A stretch of DNA of 64,000 nt. It comes from Acanthococcus lagerstroemiae (Eukaryota; Arthropoda; Insecta; Hemiptera; Eriococcidae). Below the pieces are notes generated by a model. It was given only the letters and a program-made list of their open reading frames with translations, made no database searches and was not told the DNA's origin. Within the stretch, counting starts at the first letter, position 1, and every line of letters starts with the position of its first letter. Below, in pieces: positions 11,372 to 23,678 of the stretch. The translations under genes and the position numbers were made by a program. The stretch is taken from the NCBI GenBank assembly GCA_031841125.1, contig CM063109.1:12624321-12688320 (forward strand). The letters are read 5' to 3'.

Positions 11372-13605
11372 TAACGCCATAGATAAAAATATGCATTCGC
11401 ATAAAAATTGCAGCCCTGGTCATTAGAATAGAATTTTCCCATTCTAAGTTCTTTGCTTCCTCTTTCAAGTTATAATTTACTGATTCTTAAATTGTTAAAT
11501 GACCATGACTGAAAACAATCGACATATCACCTCCTCCTACCGCTCAATAGCGCTCACTTGCGTAATGTGCAAGCTTATGGAGAAGATAATCGCCAAATGC
11601 TTATTATGGGTACTCCACAAGCTCGAGGCCATCTCCTCGTGCTGAAGTGGTTTCATTAAGCACCACAGCAACCTCCCTCATCTACTGGACCTACAACAGA
11701 ACATCCATGAAGCTTTCCTGCAACACCAATACCTGGTCTCTGTCTTCTTTGATATTGAGAAAGCTTACGACACAGCATGGAGGTATGTCATCTTGGATAA
11801 ACTTGTCGCAGTCGGAATCCGCGGACGGTTAGTCCAGTTCATAAGCAACTTTCTCCAGCAACGATCGATCCACACACGCAATGGAAACACACTAATGCCC
11901 AAACGCACAATTGACAACGGAGTACCTCTCTGCTTCCTGATCCTCATAAATGACATAGTCAAAGAAATTGCACCTATACAAACTCGACTCTTCGCTGACG
12001 ACCTCAATATCACGCTCCGAACAAGTAACCTAGGCTTTGCCGCAAATACCCAGCTATGCCTAGACAACCTCCAAGACTGGAGCAACAAAACAGGCTTGCG
12101 CTTCTTAGCCTCCAAAACCAAATACGTCATTTATACGAGGAAACGAACCAACACTTCTCTCAATCTCTGCATCCATGGGGCCCCACTCCAACAAACCACA
12201 GCGGCTAAATTCCTAGGTCTTATATTTGACCGCAGACTTACATGGAAGCCGCACATCCTCGAGTTAAAGAAGAAAAGCCTCCTTGCACTTAATATACTAA
12301 AGATGCTAAACAATCAATACCACACGGGCCTGCCTCCGAAAAATTGGTCACCATTTATAAAATCTTGATTCGATCAAAAATAGACTATGGTCCAAAACAA
12401 ATATATGCATCTGCATCTGATTATCTATTAAAAGCGCTGGAACCAGTCCAGAATGTACATCAGCACCTACCTCCTCAAACTCCTCCTTGGCAAGAAAACC
12501 GTACACAGATCCTCTGGACCCTCGCGCAACCAGAATTCAAGTCCGCAACACCTGAAAATATACATGGCAAATTTGACTCTGTAGTTAGCCGACACGTAGA
12601 CCTTATATGCTGCTTCAAGGATGGTTCCAAAACTCAGGAACGAACTGGAGCATATATCTCATAGACACAACTCTGAAGGTCTTCGCCCTCTCGCCCACTC
12701 TCAAAATCAACACAATGGAAATGGTTGCCATATACCAATACCTCCTACGACTACCAACTGAGGCACACACATAATTCCTGCTCTTCTCGGATTCTCAAAC
12801 CGCACTGCGTAAACTCGAAGCGGGAACCCCCCGTATCACTGAACCAGAAGCACTAACACCTCAAGCGCTTGCAACCCTCGATAGCCTTTACCAATCTAAT
12901 ATCAAAATCAAGCCGAGCCACTGCGGAATCCCCGGCCACGATGTAGTAGATTCAGTATCGAGGATCCAGCCCATTATATCACTACCATTCCTTAACGTGC
13001 CCGACCTCAAGTACCACTTTCGCGCTCTCCTGGATAAAGCCTGGAACGCTGAGTGGAATCTCACGGATGGGAAGCTCAAGTCCATCAAGCCAGATGTGCG
13101 CAGCTGGACTTCCATCGCTGGAAAAGCAAGCAACAAGTCATGGGTACTGGAAGCCACAGCAAATCGACTCCTGCTTGAGCACACACACGCCACCCACGAC
13201 TATATTTTCCCTCGCCAACCGCTACCGATGTGTACAACCTGCCACGACCCATTCACGGTACTCCACATCATAAGGAACTGCAAACAATACCATCAACACC
13301 GAAATGAGGTCAACGATTTCCGTATTGAGAATATCACCGGCATAATAAACTTTGTCCAGAAATCTAATCTATACGAATTACTATACTCGTAGACTACCCA
13401 ATACAATGTAAACCCCATCGCCTAGATCATAGCCTTCAGGCATTAAATATCTCCTTGAATAAAAAATTAAAATAAATGACTTAAATGACTGTTAGACACT
13501 AATACAACATACTACCCCCTCCCCCGAAAAAATCCACCAACGCCGATGAATGTAGGTCAACACTACTAACAAAATTACCCATTCCAGCAACGCCTCTGAA
13601 TGTAA
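11372..13605. repeat. Partial third copy of the 2.7 kb element, split by a LINE
   Basis: Bases 11372-11511 (containing ACGCCATAGATAAAAATATG) match the part of copy A near 6255-6400. Bases 13492-13605 (containing ACGCCGATGAATGTAGGTC and ending AACGCCTCTGAATG) match its right end near 6405-6517. The two pieces are one repeat interrupted by the LINE at 11512-13491. The left part of the element is missing in this copy. Confidence 0.75.
11512..13491 (+). mobile_element. 5'-truncated I/Jockey-type LINE with RNase H domain, broken
   Basis: The plus strand encodes a decayed non-LTR polyprotein. It starts inside the reverse transcriptase (YRSIALTCVMCKLMEKII), continues with VFFDIEKAYDTAW (near 11740), the catalytic box RLFADDLNI (near 11990), a thumb (KFLGLIFDRRLTWKPHI), then RNase H pieces (CFKDGSKTQERTGAY near 12610, FSDSQTALRKL near 12785, HCGIPGHDVVD near 12920) and a C-terminal Cys-rich segment (CTTCHDPF near 13230). 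Stops and frame changes separate these parts. The 7-bp direct repeat ATGACTG flanks it (505-511 and 485-491 of the 11 and 13 kb blocks), with an A-rich tail before 13480, as expected for target-primed insertion. Confidence 0.85.
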
Positions 13606-15190
13606 GTATTAATTATTGAATGTTTACTAAAATTTATAGTAATTATGTTAACATTCGAAACATCCAAAATTTCCTTCATACTTACAGTGAACATCACCGT
13701 ATTTTTTCATATTATTTTTTTCTCGGCGCAGCAAATAAGAAATAAAATTGCTTCAGATGATTTTACATCTGATAAAGTCGGGGGCGCCACCAGAACTTTT
13801 TTTGGTGGGAGCTAGAACTGAGAAAAAAAAAACTAGGGCAAGGGTGCAAACCCGATTTGGTACCTGGCGATTTTCATGGATTAATGTTGAAAAGTTTCAA
13901 ATTTTTGGGGCTACAGCCCCCTAGCACCCCTCCCCGCCCTTGGTTGCGCCTTTCGATGAAGTACTCATATAACTTGAAAGTATGGATATATATAGCCCAA
14001 CGTAATTACTTCCGACGAGTTGGTATGTAAATCCTACATATTTATTAGAAATTGAACATGAAACTGCGAACGTGTATTCAGTGAATGCAAAATTAGTTTG
14101 TAATGCGAAGATGCGAAGAGTAAAAAAAAACGTGTAGGTACAGAACCAGTGAAAGCTAATCTTCGCGGCTTGATGAAAACAACTGACAACATTCACGTGC
14201 AACATTATACAAGGACCCCCAGGGTCAAGGAAACAAAAAGTTCCATGTAATCTTGATTTTTTTTTTACAAGTCGAAAACCATAGTTAAAGATTATGACGG
14301 TACTCGTGTAATGATGAATTACGTTAAGTTCTTCTTAATTAATCAATATTCATTCTAATATTGCACGTCTGTTAAATAAGAATTAGATGTCGAAGCACTA
14401 TTACTTAGTTTCATTGATACTGATTTGAGCAGTAAAACTGAGTGTGTTCGGATTCGTTTTCGGTTAAATCGGCTTGTATTTTCCAGTCCAGAGAAACTCG
14501 TACAAAAGGTAACGCCATTTTTTACCATTTATATAAATGCATATCAACATAAGCTTTCCATGCTACTCATGTATTCTGGCACCGCAAATTCATACTGTAG
14601 AAATTGGCTTCAATATTGAATAAAAGTATCCCTAACACAGATTCAAGCATTATGTACCATAAGCCGGAAATACAAATTCATCCAGAGAGAAGGGTTAATA
14701 GCAGATCTCTGGAAGAAGTAATTCAGAATAAACAAAATTGAACAGTTTTTAATACATTTTCAATGTTCATTACAACAAGTACCATTCAATTTTTTGGCGG
14801 GAAAAGGACGAGCGGGACAGTTTTGTAACACCAGCCACTCATCAATACTCGTGTAAGAATTTTCAAGAATTTTTCAGACTTGTTTCAGACTCTTTAAGAC
14901 TCGCCTGAGCTTGTGCGAGATTCGCGAAAACTGTTCTAAGCCAGGTCTGTAGCGTGACCATATTTTCTGAGTAGGTTACCCTATTTTTTTAGGAGGGCAG
15001 AGCCAAATTTCACAAGTTGGAATTTAAAAAAAGAAAAGAAAAAAAAAAGGTTTTCAAAAGCTTGCAGAAAAAACGCAAAACGCCGAAAAATGCCAGGGTG
15101 GGAAACAAATCGTCTCAGGGTGGACTAAGCCCACTCTCCCTCCATTCCTTGTACCACGGCCTTGTTCAATTTTTTTTCCTTCTAAATTAT
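13606..15190. other. Non-coding stretch with possible decayed MITE
   Basis: Bases 13783-13952 begin GGGGGCGCCACCAGAAC and end CCCTTGGTTGCGCC, which look like worn CAGnGGCGC-type MITE ends, but no target duplication was found. The rest holds no gene signal. Confidence 0.35.
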
Positions 15191-15610
15191 TATGGAGCCA
15201 CGGAGCTACACTCTCGGGCTATGAGCTCGGAAAAGATTGTTGTCTATATGTCGCAGAGGTATCCAGCAATGGAAAGGTGGGTGAGGGTGTTGTTCATGTG
15301 CTTGTGGGAGTTGGAGAGGGCCAAAATTCGACTATGGGGGACGTGGTGAGAGTTACGAAGGTAGGTGAGGGAGAGGCATGAGAAGAGGTGGTCCACGGTG
15401 AGATTGTCTTCATCTTCTCAATGTGGGCAGTTGAGGGGATAAAGGTTAGTGAGAAGATGCGTACGTGTGCGTCGTGTGTGTCCAATCCTGAGGCGGGTGA
15501 AGATAACTTCCTCGCGGCGGGAGGAGCGTTGGGACGTTGACCAGGGGACAGGTGTAAGCTTGATTTGTGCGAGCTTGTTATGCCGAGAAGCTTGATGCCG
15601 CTATTCTTTC
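15190..15610 (-). pseudogene. LINE 3' remnant with Cys/His motif
   Basis: Minus-strand translation gives GHTRRTRTHLLTNLYPLNCP, then a stop where a Cys is expected, then LTVDHLFSC and LTYLRNS. This is the C-terminal CxxC...H...C segment that ends many Jockey/R1-group LINE proteins. Only this tail survives, and it is interrupted by a stop codon near 15420. Confidence 0.65.
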
Positions 15611-17016
15611 GCACTTCCCTAGTTTTGTTTAACAGGGTTTCTACCAAATTTGAATTTCGAAAATATATGACTTTATAGATTATATGACCCGGAATCGGGA
15701 CGAAGGCTGTTGCTTCAAAACATTGTTGAACTACCCCCCCCCTCTAAAAAAGAAACATGGATGTCATTTTGCAGCTGTTCTAATGCTGAATCTAAAGAGC
15801 TGAGGGCTGCCTTCAAGTCCCTTCAATGGTCTCTAACAGAATTCACTGATTGTGTTCCAATCTTTTTGAAGACTTTTCAATACTGGACTAGGACGTTTTA
15901 GGATCCGCCCAGACTAGTTTGAGGCCCTCCTGGTGGTTTACCGAACTTGTTCAACACTACCTAAGCAAACTCATTTACCATGTTTTCTCTGAGGTTTCAT
16001 TGACAATGAGACTCTTCAAAACTGTATCAAGTTTTCAAGACTCATCCATATCGGTTTAAGCCATTTCGACAGACAAGTTCAAGGCACGGTAATACTCTTT
16101 AAGATAAGTTCAGCTCCTTACGGCTCTTCCAGACTGATCCAGGACTCCTTATACCCATTAAGCAGTTAGGTGAAATAGGCCTCGTCGCAAATCATTACAA
16201 AGTTCCCGAAAAATCATTTCTTTTATTTTCAACTTCTTTCGTTCTTACCTTTTTCTTTCTTTTATAAACACGTTTTCAGTCGTCCATTCTTTCCGCCCGA
16301 ACACTCCCAGATTTGCCCCATTTCACTGATCGTTCACAATCGATCGACCTCTGCAGATTTTCAGATTTTAGGCAGACAGGTAACTGCTATGCGTTTTCGA
16401 TTTCGATAAAGGAGGCAAAGATCAGTTTTTCAGTATTTTTAGGGAGCAAATCGCGTTGGTTTTATGTGTACATTGCATACACCCATTGGTAGGAATTATT
16501 TTTGAATTATTTACAATTCAATGTTCCCGGAAGGGCACCCCCCTCCCCTCCTAATTACCCTTCGGTACACTGTAGTTCATAATGACGATTCACGTCCTGT
16601 CTCGAAATGTTAAATTAACTATACGTCATAGCGCTGTGCTGACAACTCTTGAGCAGACGTACAATGACCTTCGTGATACATATTTTACACCAGCAGACCT
16701 AAATCACAATTTGGCGTTACATTTGAATTTTATATTTCAGAAACCACCTAAGTCCAAACAGCAACACTTTTCAGGAACAAAATAAAACAATTTTTATAGC
16801 CTTCTAACGTGGTCTCTGCGGAAAAACTTGCACAGCACTCGATGCATTAGTAATGAGTAGACATTGTCACACAAATTTTTGCACATTTACGCAATATCTA
16901 TCGTTGTGGACGGAGTTTCAATGTGCTGGACTTACGTGGTTTCAGCACTACATGGTTTTCGCACCGTTGCTAATACTATTCACCGCTTAGACTTGCGTTA
17001 ATTTGTTGGTATCTCG
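15611..17016. other. Non-coding stretch, no gene seen
   Basis: A 67-codon frame at 16582-16785 has no family character or splice context. No repeat pair within the window covers this stretch. Confidence 0.4.
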
Positions 17017-17024
17017 TCTAAATA

Positions 17025-17343
17025 CAGGGACATACCAATAGGGGGGAGGGGGAGCTCCCCCCTTAGGAAATTTTTCACTCAGCAGTTAGGAAAATATGCC
17101 ATTTAAGTCAGGCGGACTTGGGAAATTTCGGTAAAGTTGGGAAAATCAAACAAGTCAAAAGCTTCTTTTTTTTCCTATTATTTTAACAGTTGCGAATTTC
17201 AAGTTTAGAAGTTGGAAAAATCCAACAAGCCAAAAGCTGTCATCTTTTTTTGCTTTGATATTTGGTTTTGTGAGTTGAAACAGTGGGGATTTTCACACTC
17301 CACCCCCCCCCCTCCCATGGAAAAACTCTTCGGTACGTCCCTG
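17025..17343. mobile_element. CAGGGACGTA-family MITE, copy 1
   Basis: The ends are CAGGGACATACCAATAGGGG at the left and TTCGGTACGTCCCTG at the right. The flanking 8-mers TCTAAATA and ACTAAATA agree at seven of eight positions. The interior has the family signature of repeated TTGGGAAA and AAGTCAAAAG blocks. Copies with target duplications also lie at 36649-36937 and 45348-45665. Confidence 0.87.
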
Positions 17344-17778
17344 ACTAAATACGTGTTTTATTTCGTAAAAACTCAGAATTCGGCGTTCTAGAAAACCTGA
17401 AAAAAGAACTAATTATTTATTAATGATTTCATTAAATCATAATAAATTAATTTCAGTTCGTTCAAAAAGGAGCGGAATGAATCTATAAATTAGAAACATG
17501 AAATATTTGGATCCAATTCAGTTTGCGGAACCAGCTTGTCTCATAAATACGCAAATGCATATATTTAGATCATCTCTGATCCCAAAAGTGATAAAAATGT
17601 TTACGTTTCAGAAAAATCCCTACATTTTGGGCCCTATTTCATTTTGTGTGATTTTACATAATTGAGGAAATTTACAAAAATTGTCCAAAATACGGCTATT
17701 TTGCGTTTCATCCTTGTAAAAAAAAAAAGAAAAAAAGTCGACTCCTGTTATAGGGAAAAAAAGTAACCTCTCTACTTG

Positions 17779-18012
17779 CAGTGACGTACCGAAGAGTTTT
17801 ATCGGGGGGAGGGGTAGGGGAAGAAATTGTTAAAAGTCTAACTGACTCAACTCAATGTTCCCAAGTATCAAAAGTTTTTTTGCATTGACTTAAAAAAAAA
17901 ACCTTTCATTTGTTGGATTTTCCCAACTTTTGATCCATCTACCAAAATTTCCCAACTCCGATGCGGAGGCTTGGGGGTAAGCTGTCCTCGCACCCCCTTA
18001 TTTTCGTCCCTG
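17779..18012. mobile_element. CAGGGACGTA-family MITE, copy 2 (worn)
   Basis: The left end is CAGTGACGTACCGAAGAG and the right end TTTTCGTCCCTG. The interior, with TTTCCCAACTT blocks, is in the opposite orientation to copy 1. The flanking 8-mers do not match, so one end may be altered. A further fragment of the family lies just downstream at about 18035-18250. Confidence 0.65.
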
Positions 18013-19100
18013 TATAAACCATAAACGTACAACTATCAAGTTTTCCCAATTTATTACTGAAGTGTTAAATTTTTCCAACTGCTGAGTGAAATTTCCCAAG
18101 TTACAGCAAACTTCGTGAAGAGTGATCCGTATTTCAAGGAGATTGAGTTTCCTACAGGAATTAAATTGATTTTCGGAATTTGTGCTTCAGTCGAGGGGGA
18201 GCCCCCCATCCCCAAATCAGTTCCATGTATTTAACCAAAAAAATTCCCAAGTTTGAGCAAAATTTGTAAAAGGTTTCGAGGAGGCTGAGTTTCTCGCAGC
18301 AATTACATAAATTGATTTTCGTAATTTAAACTTCAGTCAAGGGGGGAGCCCAGGGCATAAGCCTAAAAATTATTTTCCTTCTCACATGGAGGTTCTTAGA
18401 GTCAGTAAATTCATTTCTGATATTACTTTTCGTCTTCCTCCTTTGGGCTCCATAGGGGCTGATTTTCAATTATTTCAATATTTTGTTCCAATTTCCATAT
18501 TATTTAGAAGCAGGGTATTCTGGGTGGCTGAGTTCATGTTTGAAGTTCCTTTCCCCCTTTCCTTTACCCTGAAGGCTTAATAAGGGGCTGATCTTGAAAT
18601 TGGAATAATTAAACATGAGTCCCCCGTGGATTTCAAGGGATAATGGGGAGTAGTGTAGCCAGGGTTTTGGCAAGGGAGGCAAGCTAAATTTGTAAAACAT
18701 GCCTTTTTTTAATCGAGTTGCCCTAAATTTATTATAGCAAAAAAAAAAAAAGTCTCCTACAGAGACACGTAGTGTAACATTTTGTATGCTTCTCTACCCT
18801 AATGAAAAATTTAGTTCATGAATTTATTCACAGATTTTGCATATGTAACATTCCTGATCTTTTCCGATACCCGTGCATGCCACATGCGCCCATTTCTGGC
18901 CATGTTTGGAACTCTGCCTCGCAAATATTTCGTTCGATATTCAGCCCACAGGCCGTTCGTGATGATAATTGTAATTGATGTTCGATTAATAATACCAATT
19001 TATTCGTACAACAGTTACAACAAGGGCGCAGATAAGCGGGGCTGGGGGGGGGGGTTAGACCCCTTTAGCAAAAAAATTGTCCCTGGAAATTTCTATTAAC
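18013..19100. other. Fragments of MITEs and plain non-coding DNA
   Basis: Bases about 18035-18250 carry CAACTGCTGAGTGAAATTTC, the reverse complement of the interior of the CAGGGACGTA MITEs. Near 18650 AGTGTAGCCAGGGTTTTGGC resembles a worn CAGTGGCGTAGCC terminus. No gene was seen. Confidence 0.45.
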
Positions 19101-19105
19101 AACAC

Positions 19106-19390
19106 GGCTGCAGATTGTATCGCGCAGGGCGCAGCAAAGATCAAGATCAACATGACTGGAAGAAAAATAAATTTCCATGGAAATTTCAACCACCTGAACT
19201 TAATTGTCGCCATGAAGAGCTAAATTGTAAATATGTCAACCGTTGAATTCGTGTCGGGGAAGCGTTACAGGGGAAAGCGTTCCTGTTTTCGCTGAAGTAT
19301 ACCCAGTAGTAAAAACATATAAAATACTAAAATGAATTTCCATGGAAATGTCAACCACTGAATTCGTGTCGGGGGAGTGTTACAATTTTC
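19106..19390 (+). repeat. Dispersed TTTCCATGGAAAT repeat upstream of gene A
   Basis: The block contains GGGCGCAGCAAAGATCAAGA, AATTTCCATGGAAAT, CATGAAGAGCTAAAT and TGAATTCGTGTCGGGG, partly repeated within itself (near 19175 and 19335). The same modules recur inside intron 3 of gene B (49440-49870, 50210-50265 and 51960-52150). It lies 600-900 bp upstream of the gene A start. Confidence 0.7.
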
Positions 19391-19729
19391 AACATTTTTA
19401 TGTCTTTTCTTTGGCACACAACGAAAAAAAAGTTATGAAAATAATAATAATAATAAGTGGGTTCATACAGAAGAGATCGAGGGTATTAAATCATATTCAG
19501 TCTATTGTAGCAACCAATTCTAGCCACTATGCATAGCAAGCTTAAAATGACCGTAACGTAGCCAGTTTTACAGCATTTGGAGTACCACTTGTTGCGCCAG
19601 ACGTGATGATTTTACGCTACAATTTACAGGGCACCTAAAATTCAACGATATAAGGTGAAAATAATCGAATAAAGAGTCAACTTTTTAAAATCATATCTTA
19701 CTTTAAAAACGGGTGTGATTTATCGGCCC

Positions 19730-19910
19730 AGTAGAAGAAGGCGTGAGAGTAGTAAAAGTTGAGGCACAAGCAGTAAAAAATTAAGAGTAGCTGTATTTAA
19801 TGGTGTGAACAGTAAAAAAAACTACAGGGGTGGTAAAAAGATCTGATGATCAGTAGAGAACATCATTAAACTGTAAAATTGTCATTGCACAGTAAAAAAG
19901 GACAACGAAC
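19730..19910 (+). promoter_or_regulatory. AGTAAAA-rich stretch upstream of gene A
   Basis: The motif AGTAAAA occurs four times within about 160 bp (near 19751, 19770, 19809 and 19890), just 110-250 bp ahead of the gene A start codon. A promoter-proximal role is only a guess from the position; it could equally be decayed simple sequence in the 5' untranslated region. No TATA box was identified. Confidence 0.25.
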
Positions 19911-20000
19911 CAGTACAGTACAATTATTGCACAAGGAGTGCTTTTCTCGACTTCGACGGTCTTCCCCGCTTTACACTTTTCTGAAATGTTCCACAGCAAG

Positions 20001-23000
20001 ATGACCGAAAAATTTGAAGTTGTAATATCCGGGATGTCGGGGCGTTTCCCAGAATGCGATGACGTGAACACATTCAAACAGAAATTGTATAACAAAGAAG
20101 AATTCCTCACTATCGATAACCGAAAATGGCCAGTTGGTTACAAATATAAACGTAAGTATTCCACCAAAAGTATGTCCTCTAGAATATTTACAGAAACAGA
20201 TCGATGCAAAAGTTAGTTTTGTAACCAGAGCTATCAGAACGCTATGCTCAAATCCAAGAACCAGCCAATTCAGTTGAATAATAACATTTTGTTAATCATA
20301 ATTTGTAGTTGGAGAGAAAATTATCCCTGATGCCACAGGAAAATTTACGAAAGTGCACCAATTCGACTACAGAGTTTTTAAAATAAATAAATTGTCCGCA
20401 ATTAGCTCTGATGTATTGAATCGAAAAGTACTGGAACCAGCGTTCGAGGCGATCGTAGATGCAGGTAACTAACTACCCACATTTCTGGTAAATAAATAAC
20501 AGAATCGCATATCCCTTCATTTGCGTACCAGGGGGCAACCCTACAATCATTTTCCAGAACGAATTTCACATGTCTGGAACGTTCACGGACCAAGACAAGG
20601 AGATGAGAGGTGAGTGAAGAGACAGCGCGTCCGACCGTGGGGGACCTGAATTCCAGGCAAGCGCTCAGGGAGCGGGAACCTCGGTCAGTAGGGAACCCCA
20701 TGGTGGCCCTGGTAGGACGAGCGCACTGTTGCGGTACGGAGAAATGGGGGCTCGGCTGGCTCCAAGGCGTCCCTCCGGTCACTGATGCGATACTCGAAAG
20801 GGTAGTTTCCGGGGCGGGAGTGCGGTGTCATAGGGGCCACTCTGGCATGCGTGCATCGCCATACGTCCCACCACACCATGTCTGGAACGTTAATTACTAG
20901 ATCCAATCAAAATTGTTCATAGGTACACAGTTAAAGCGTTGAAACCCGAAAACATAAAAAATAATTAATCCCGATTCCCAACCACCAAAGATGAGAAGGT
21001 TCCACTGTTCTTGGATTTGCTGATTTCATACCCGATGTCAAATCATCAAGTACTGCACTGTGAAGTACTCGACATATGGAACCAAAACATTAGAACTAGA
21101 CCATTCATTACGGCATCAAAAATATGCGATCAACCATTTAGAACCTTTATATAAAGACGCAAGAAACCAACAAAAATTAACCGAGGATTACTTATATGTG
21201 ACCTGGAATCATAAAATGTGCCTCTGGTGTCAAAAAATCATTTTTCACTTTCTTGACAATTCTTATAGGAAAAATCACGCTCTTTCGAATGAAAAACAAT
21301 TCGTGGCTCCCTATCTTTATAAGTTTTTCCACAAATTGCATTTAAAAATCACATCAAAAGTTTAAAAACATCCGTTTGTATGGTGTCGTGTGAAACAGGC
21401 CTAGGGGAATGACAGAGAACAAGAATTCAAAACGCGGTTGTCATAGCAACGCATAAACGCACCACCAAAGACATACACGCTATGTACATCTGTGCGCAGC
21501 ACTACCACCATCCCATCTTTACACTCGTTTATTTCAAAAACCTGTTTTCGCACGAGAGGCACATTTCATGATTTCAGGTTACATAAATATAATTACATTC
21601 CCTGCGTCTAATCATCATAGAAAAAAACTCCGAGCCCGGAGGGAAAGTGGAGTTCGCAATGAGACCCAGTGAAATACAACTAAACCGAGAAAATATGGGC
21701 ATTTGAAAACTCAGTTTGTTGGAAAAATCCAGAACCTTTGAAAAAATTCGAGCCTGAAATGAATCTCTTTTTCCCCGTTCTTGTAAGGCCTGAAACCTGG
21801 TCCAGTGTATTTATTTACTGTATAGTCGAAAACATACACACTCATGCATTTCTTGCAAATACAAAGGCATAAATCCGTATTCATTGGACGGTCAAAATGT
21901 GGGAGTATTCATGTCCTGTGGCACCAATGACGTCGACAACAACTTATTCGGAGATAATCGGGAAATATTGTCTCTTATTGGATCGAATAAGACGATGTTA
22001 TCCAATCGTGTTTCCTTTGCTTTCAACCTCACAGGTTAGTTTGTACAGTATTACAGAAAGAAAAAAATCCATAAAAATCTAAGTGAATTAAAAACACACA
22101 GGTACCTACTAGAGAAACTGTAGCAGTTGGTAAGAAGATCAAAATCAAAAAGCGTAATAAAACGACTCCGATATTTATTTAAGCATAGATTATTAATTAG
22201 TAGGTACATTACTGAAACCATCATATTTCTATAAGACTACTCTTTCAGATGCAGGCCAAATAGAAGGCTTTGCCTTCAAAAATATATACCAATGAAAGTT
22301 GAATATAAATAATTAATAATGACATTAAATAACTATATGAATTCGGTTCTAGGTCCCAGTTTCACCTATTTCGCTGATGTACTCGGGGGTATGGAAGCGC
22401 TAGCCACAGGATATAAATACATATCAGATGGGTTTGTAGATGCTGCAATAGTAGGGGTTTCAGCAAGCATTATAGATCCGAAAGTTGGTTTTCAGTTGGT
22501 TGCATTGGGTTTACTCAGTCCAGATGGATGCACTCGCGCTTTCGATAAATTTGGTAATCAACTGATAAGATACCTAATAGTTAATATAAATTGTGGCTTA
22601 TAACAGTGGCGAACCTCCAGATGCATGGATGTACAAAAAGAAGGGAACGTCTCACATCGAAAGCTGTACACTGATGAGATAAACAATTTCAATTTTGCAA
22701 GTATAAGAAGATTTACATAATTCATATTTTGAAAAATTGTAACGATTTTTGACAACAAAGAAAAAAGGAGATGATTTGAGCCTTTCTCGACTGTTTCTTA
22801 CGTTCGCCAATAGCTAATTGTCTACCGAAATATTAGACTAGGTACTTCAATTAGGAATATTTATGAGACTTGACAACAAATTATCTTCATTTTTGTTTTT
22901 ATAACCAGCTGAGGGCTATGGTAGAAGTGAAGGGGTAGTTGTATTCTACTTACAACGAGAAAAAGAAGCAAAACGAAGTTATGGAACAATCAAACTCTGT

Positions 23001-23678
23001 GACACCTATTACTACGGTTCAAATCCGTCCACACTGTTGGGATATAATGAAAATTATTTGAAATCAGCATTAGAAAGAATTTATCAAAGACATAAGTACA
23101 CCGACAGAAATTCTTGGGAAATAGCATTTCTTGAAATGACCGCTTATGGCTGTAAGGTACTTCGATTTTATATACACCCATCAACAGATAATCAGGCGTT
23201 CTTCAAAACGTTGGCACATGCATCAACCAATCTAACGATAATTTTTCTTTTCAGAGATTAGAAAAAATTGAATCAAACGTGATTGCTAGCCTTTTCTGTA
23301 AAAACAGAAACAAACCTTTATTAATTGGATCGGTTAAAAGTAACACGGGACACACTGAAGCAGCGGCTGGCCTTATGTCAGTGATGAAAGCTTTGATGGC
23401 TCTAGACACTGGGGTTATAGCTCCAAACAAGAACTTCTCACAAATCAACGACGAAATTGAAGCACTCAAAGACGGGAGATTACAGGTTAACACAGAAGCT
23501 TATATCACGATTAAAAAATGGGAAACCTTTCGGGAATTCTCTGACATTCTTGATGGTATCCATCAATGTTAATACAGGTGGTTACAAGTCCAACTACATT
23601 ACCCGGGACAACAATTGCAGTAAACTCAATTGGATTATGTGGAACTGTGGCTCAGGCAATAATACAGCAAAATAAAAA
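20001..23678 (+). CDS. Gene A exons 1-7: ketoacyl synthase domain, nucleophile lost
   Basis: Exons: 20001-20151, 20309-20464, 21867-22034, 22353-22553, 22909-23156, 23255-23485, 23578-23678 (residues 1 to about 418). The fold is clear from FEVVISGMSGRFP at the N-terminus, NVGVFMSCG, GPSFTYF, LGLLSPDG, GSVKSNTGHTEAAAG and the C-terminal TIAVNSIGLCG. In active KS the Cys lies nine residues after the Gly of GPS (GPS..xDTACSS); here that residue is Val168, within ADVLGG. The first His of EAHGTG is Thr303 (LEMTAYGCK). The second His, His341 of KSNTGH, is kept. Without Cys the domain cannot form the acyl-enzyme for condensation. Intron 2 (1.4 kb) holds a SINE-like insertion and a foldback element. 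Confidence 0.92.

Noticed and set aside
16582..16785. 67-codon frame as a small gene
   Set aside because: There is no supporting feature, and length alone is not unusual in this much non-coding DNA.
22353..22553. KSQ-type decarboxylase in place of the ketosynthase
   Set aside because: The residue at the Cys position is Val (Thr in gene B), not Gln, and the first His is also missing.
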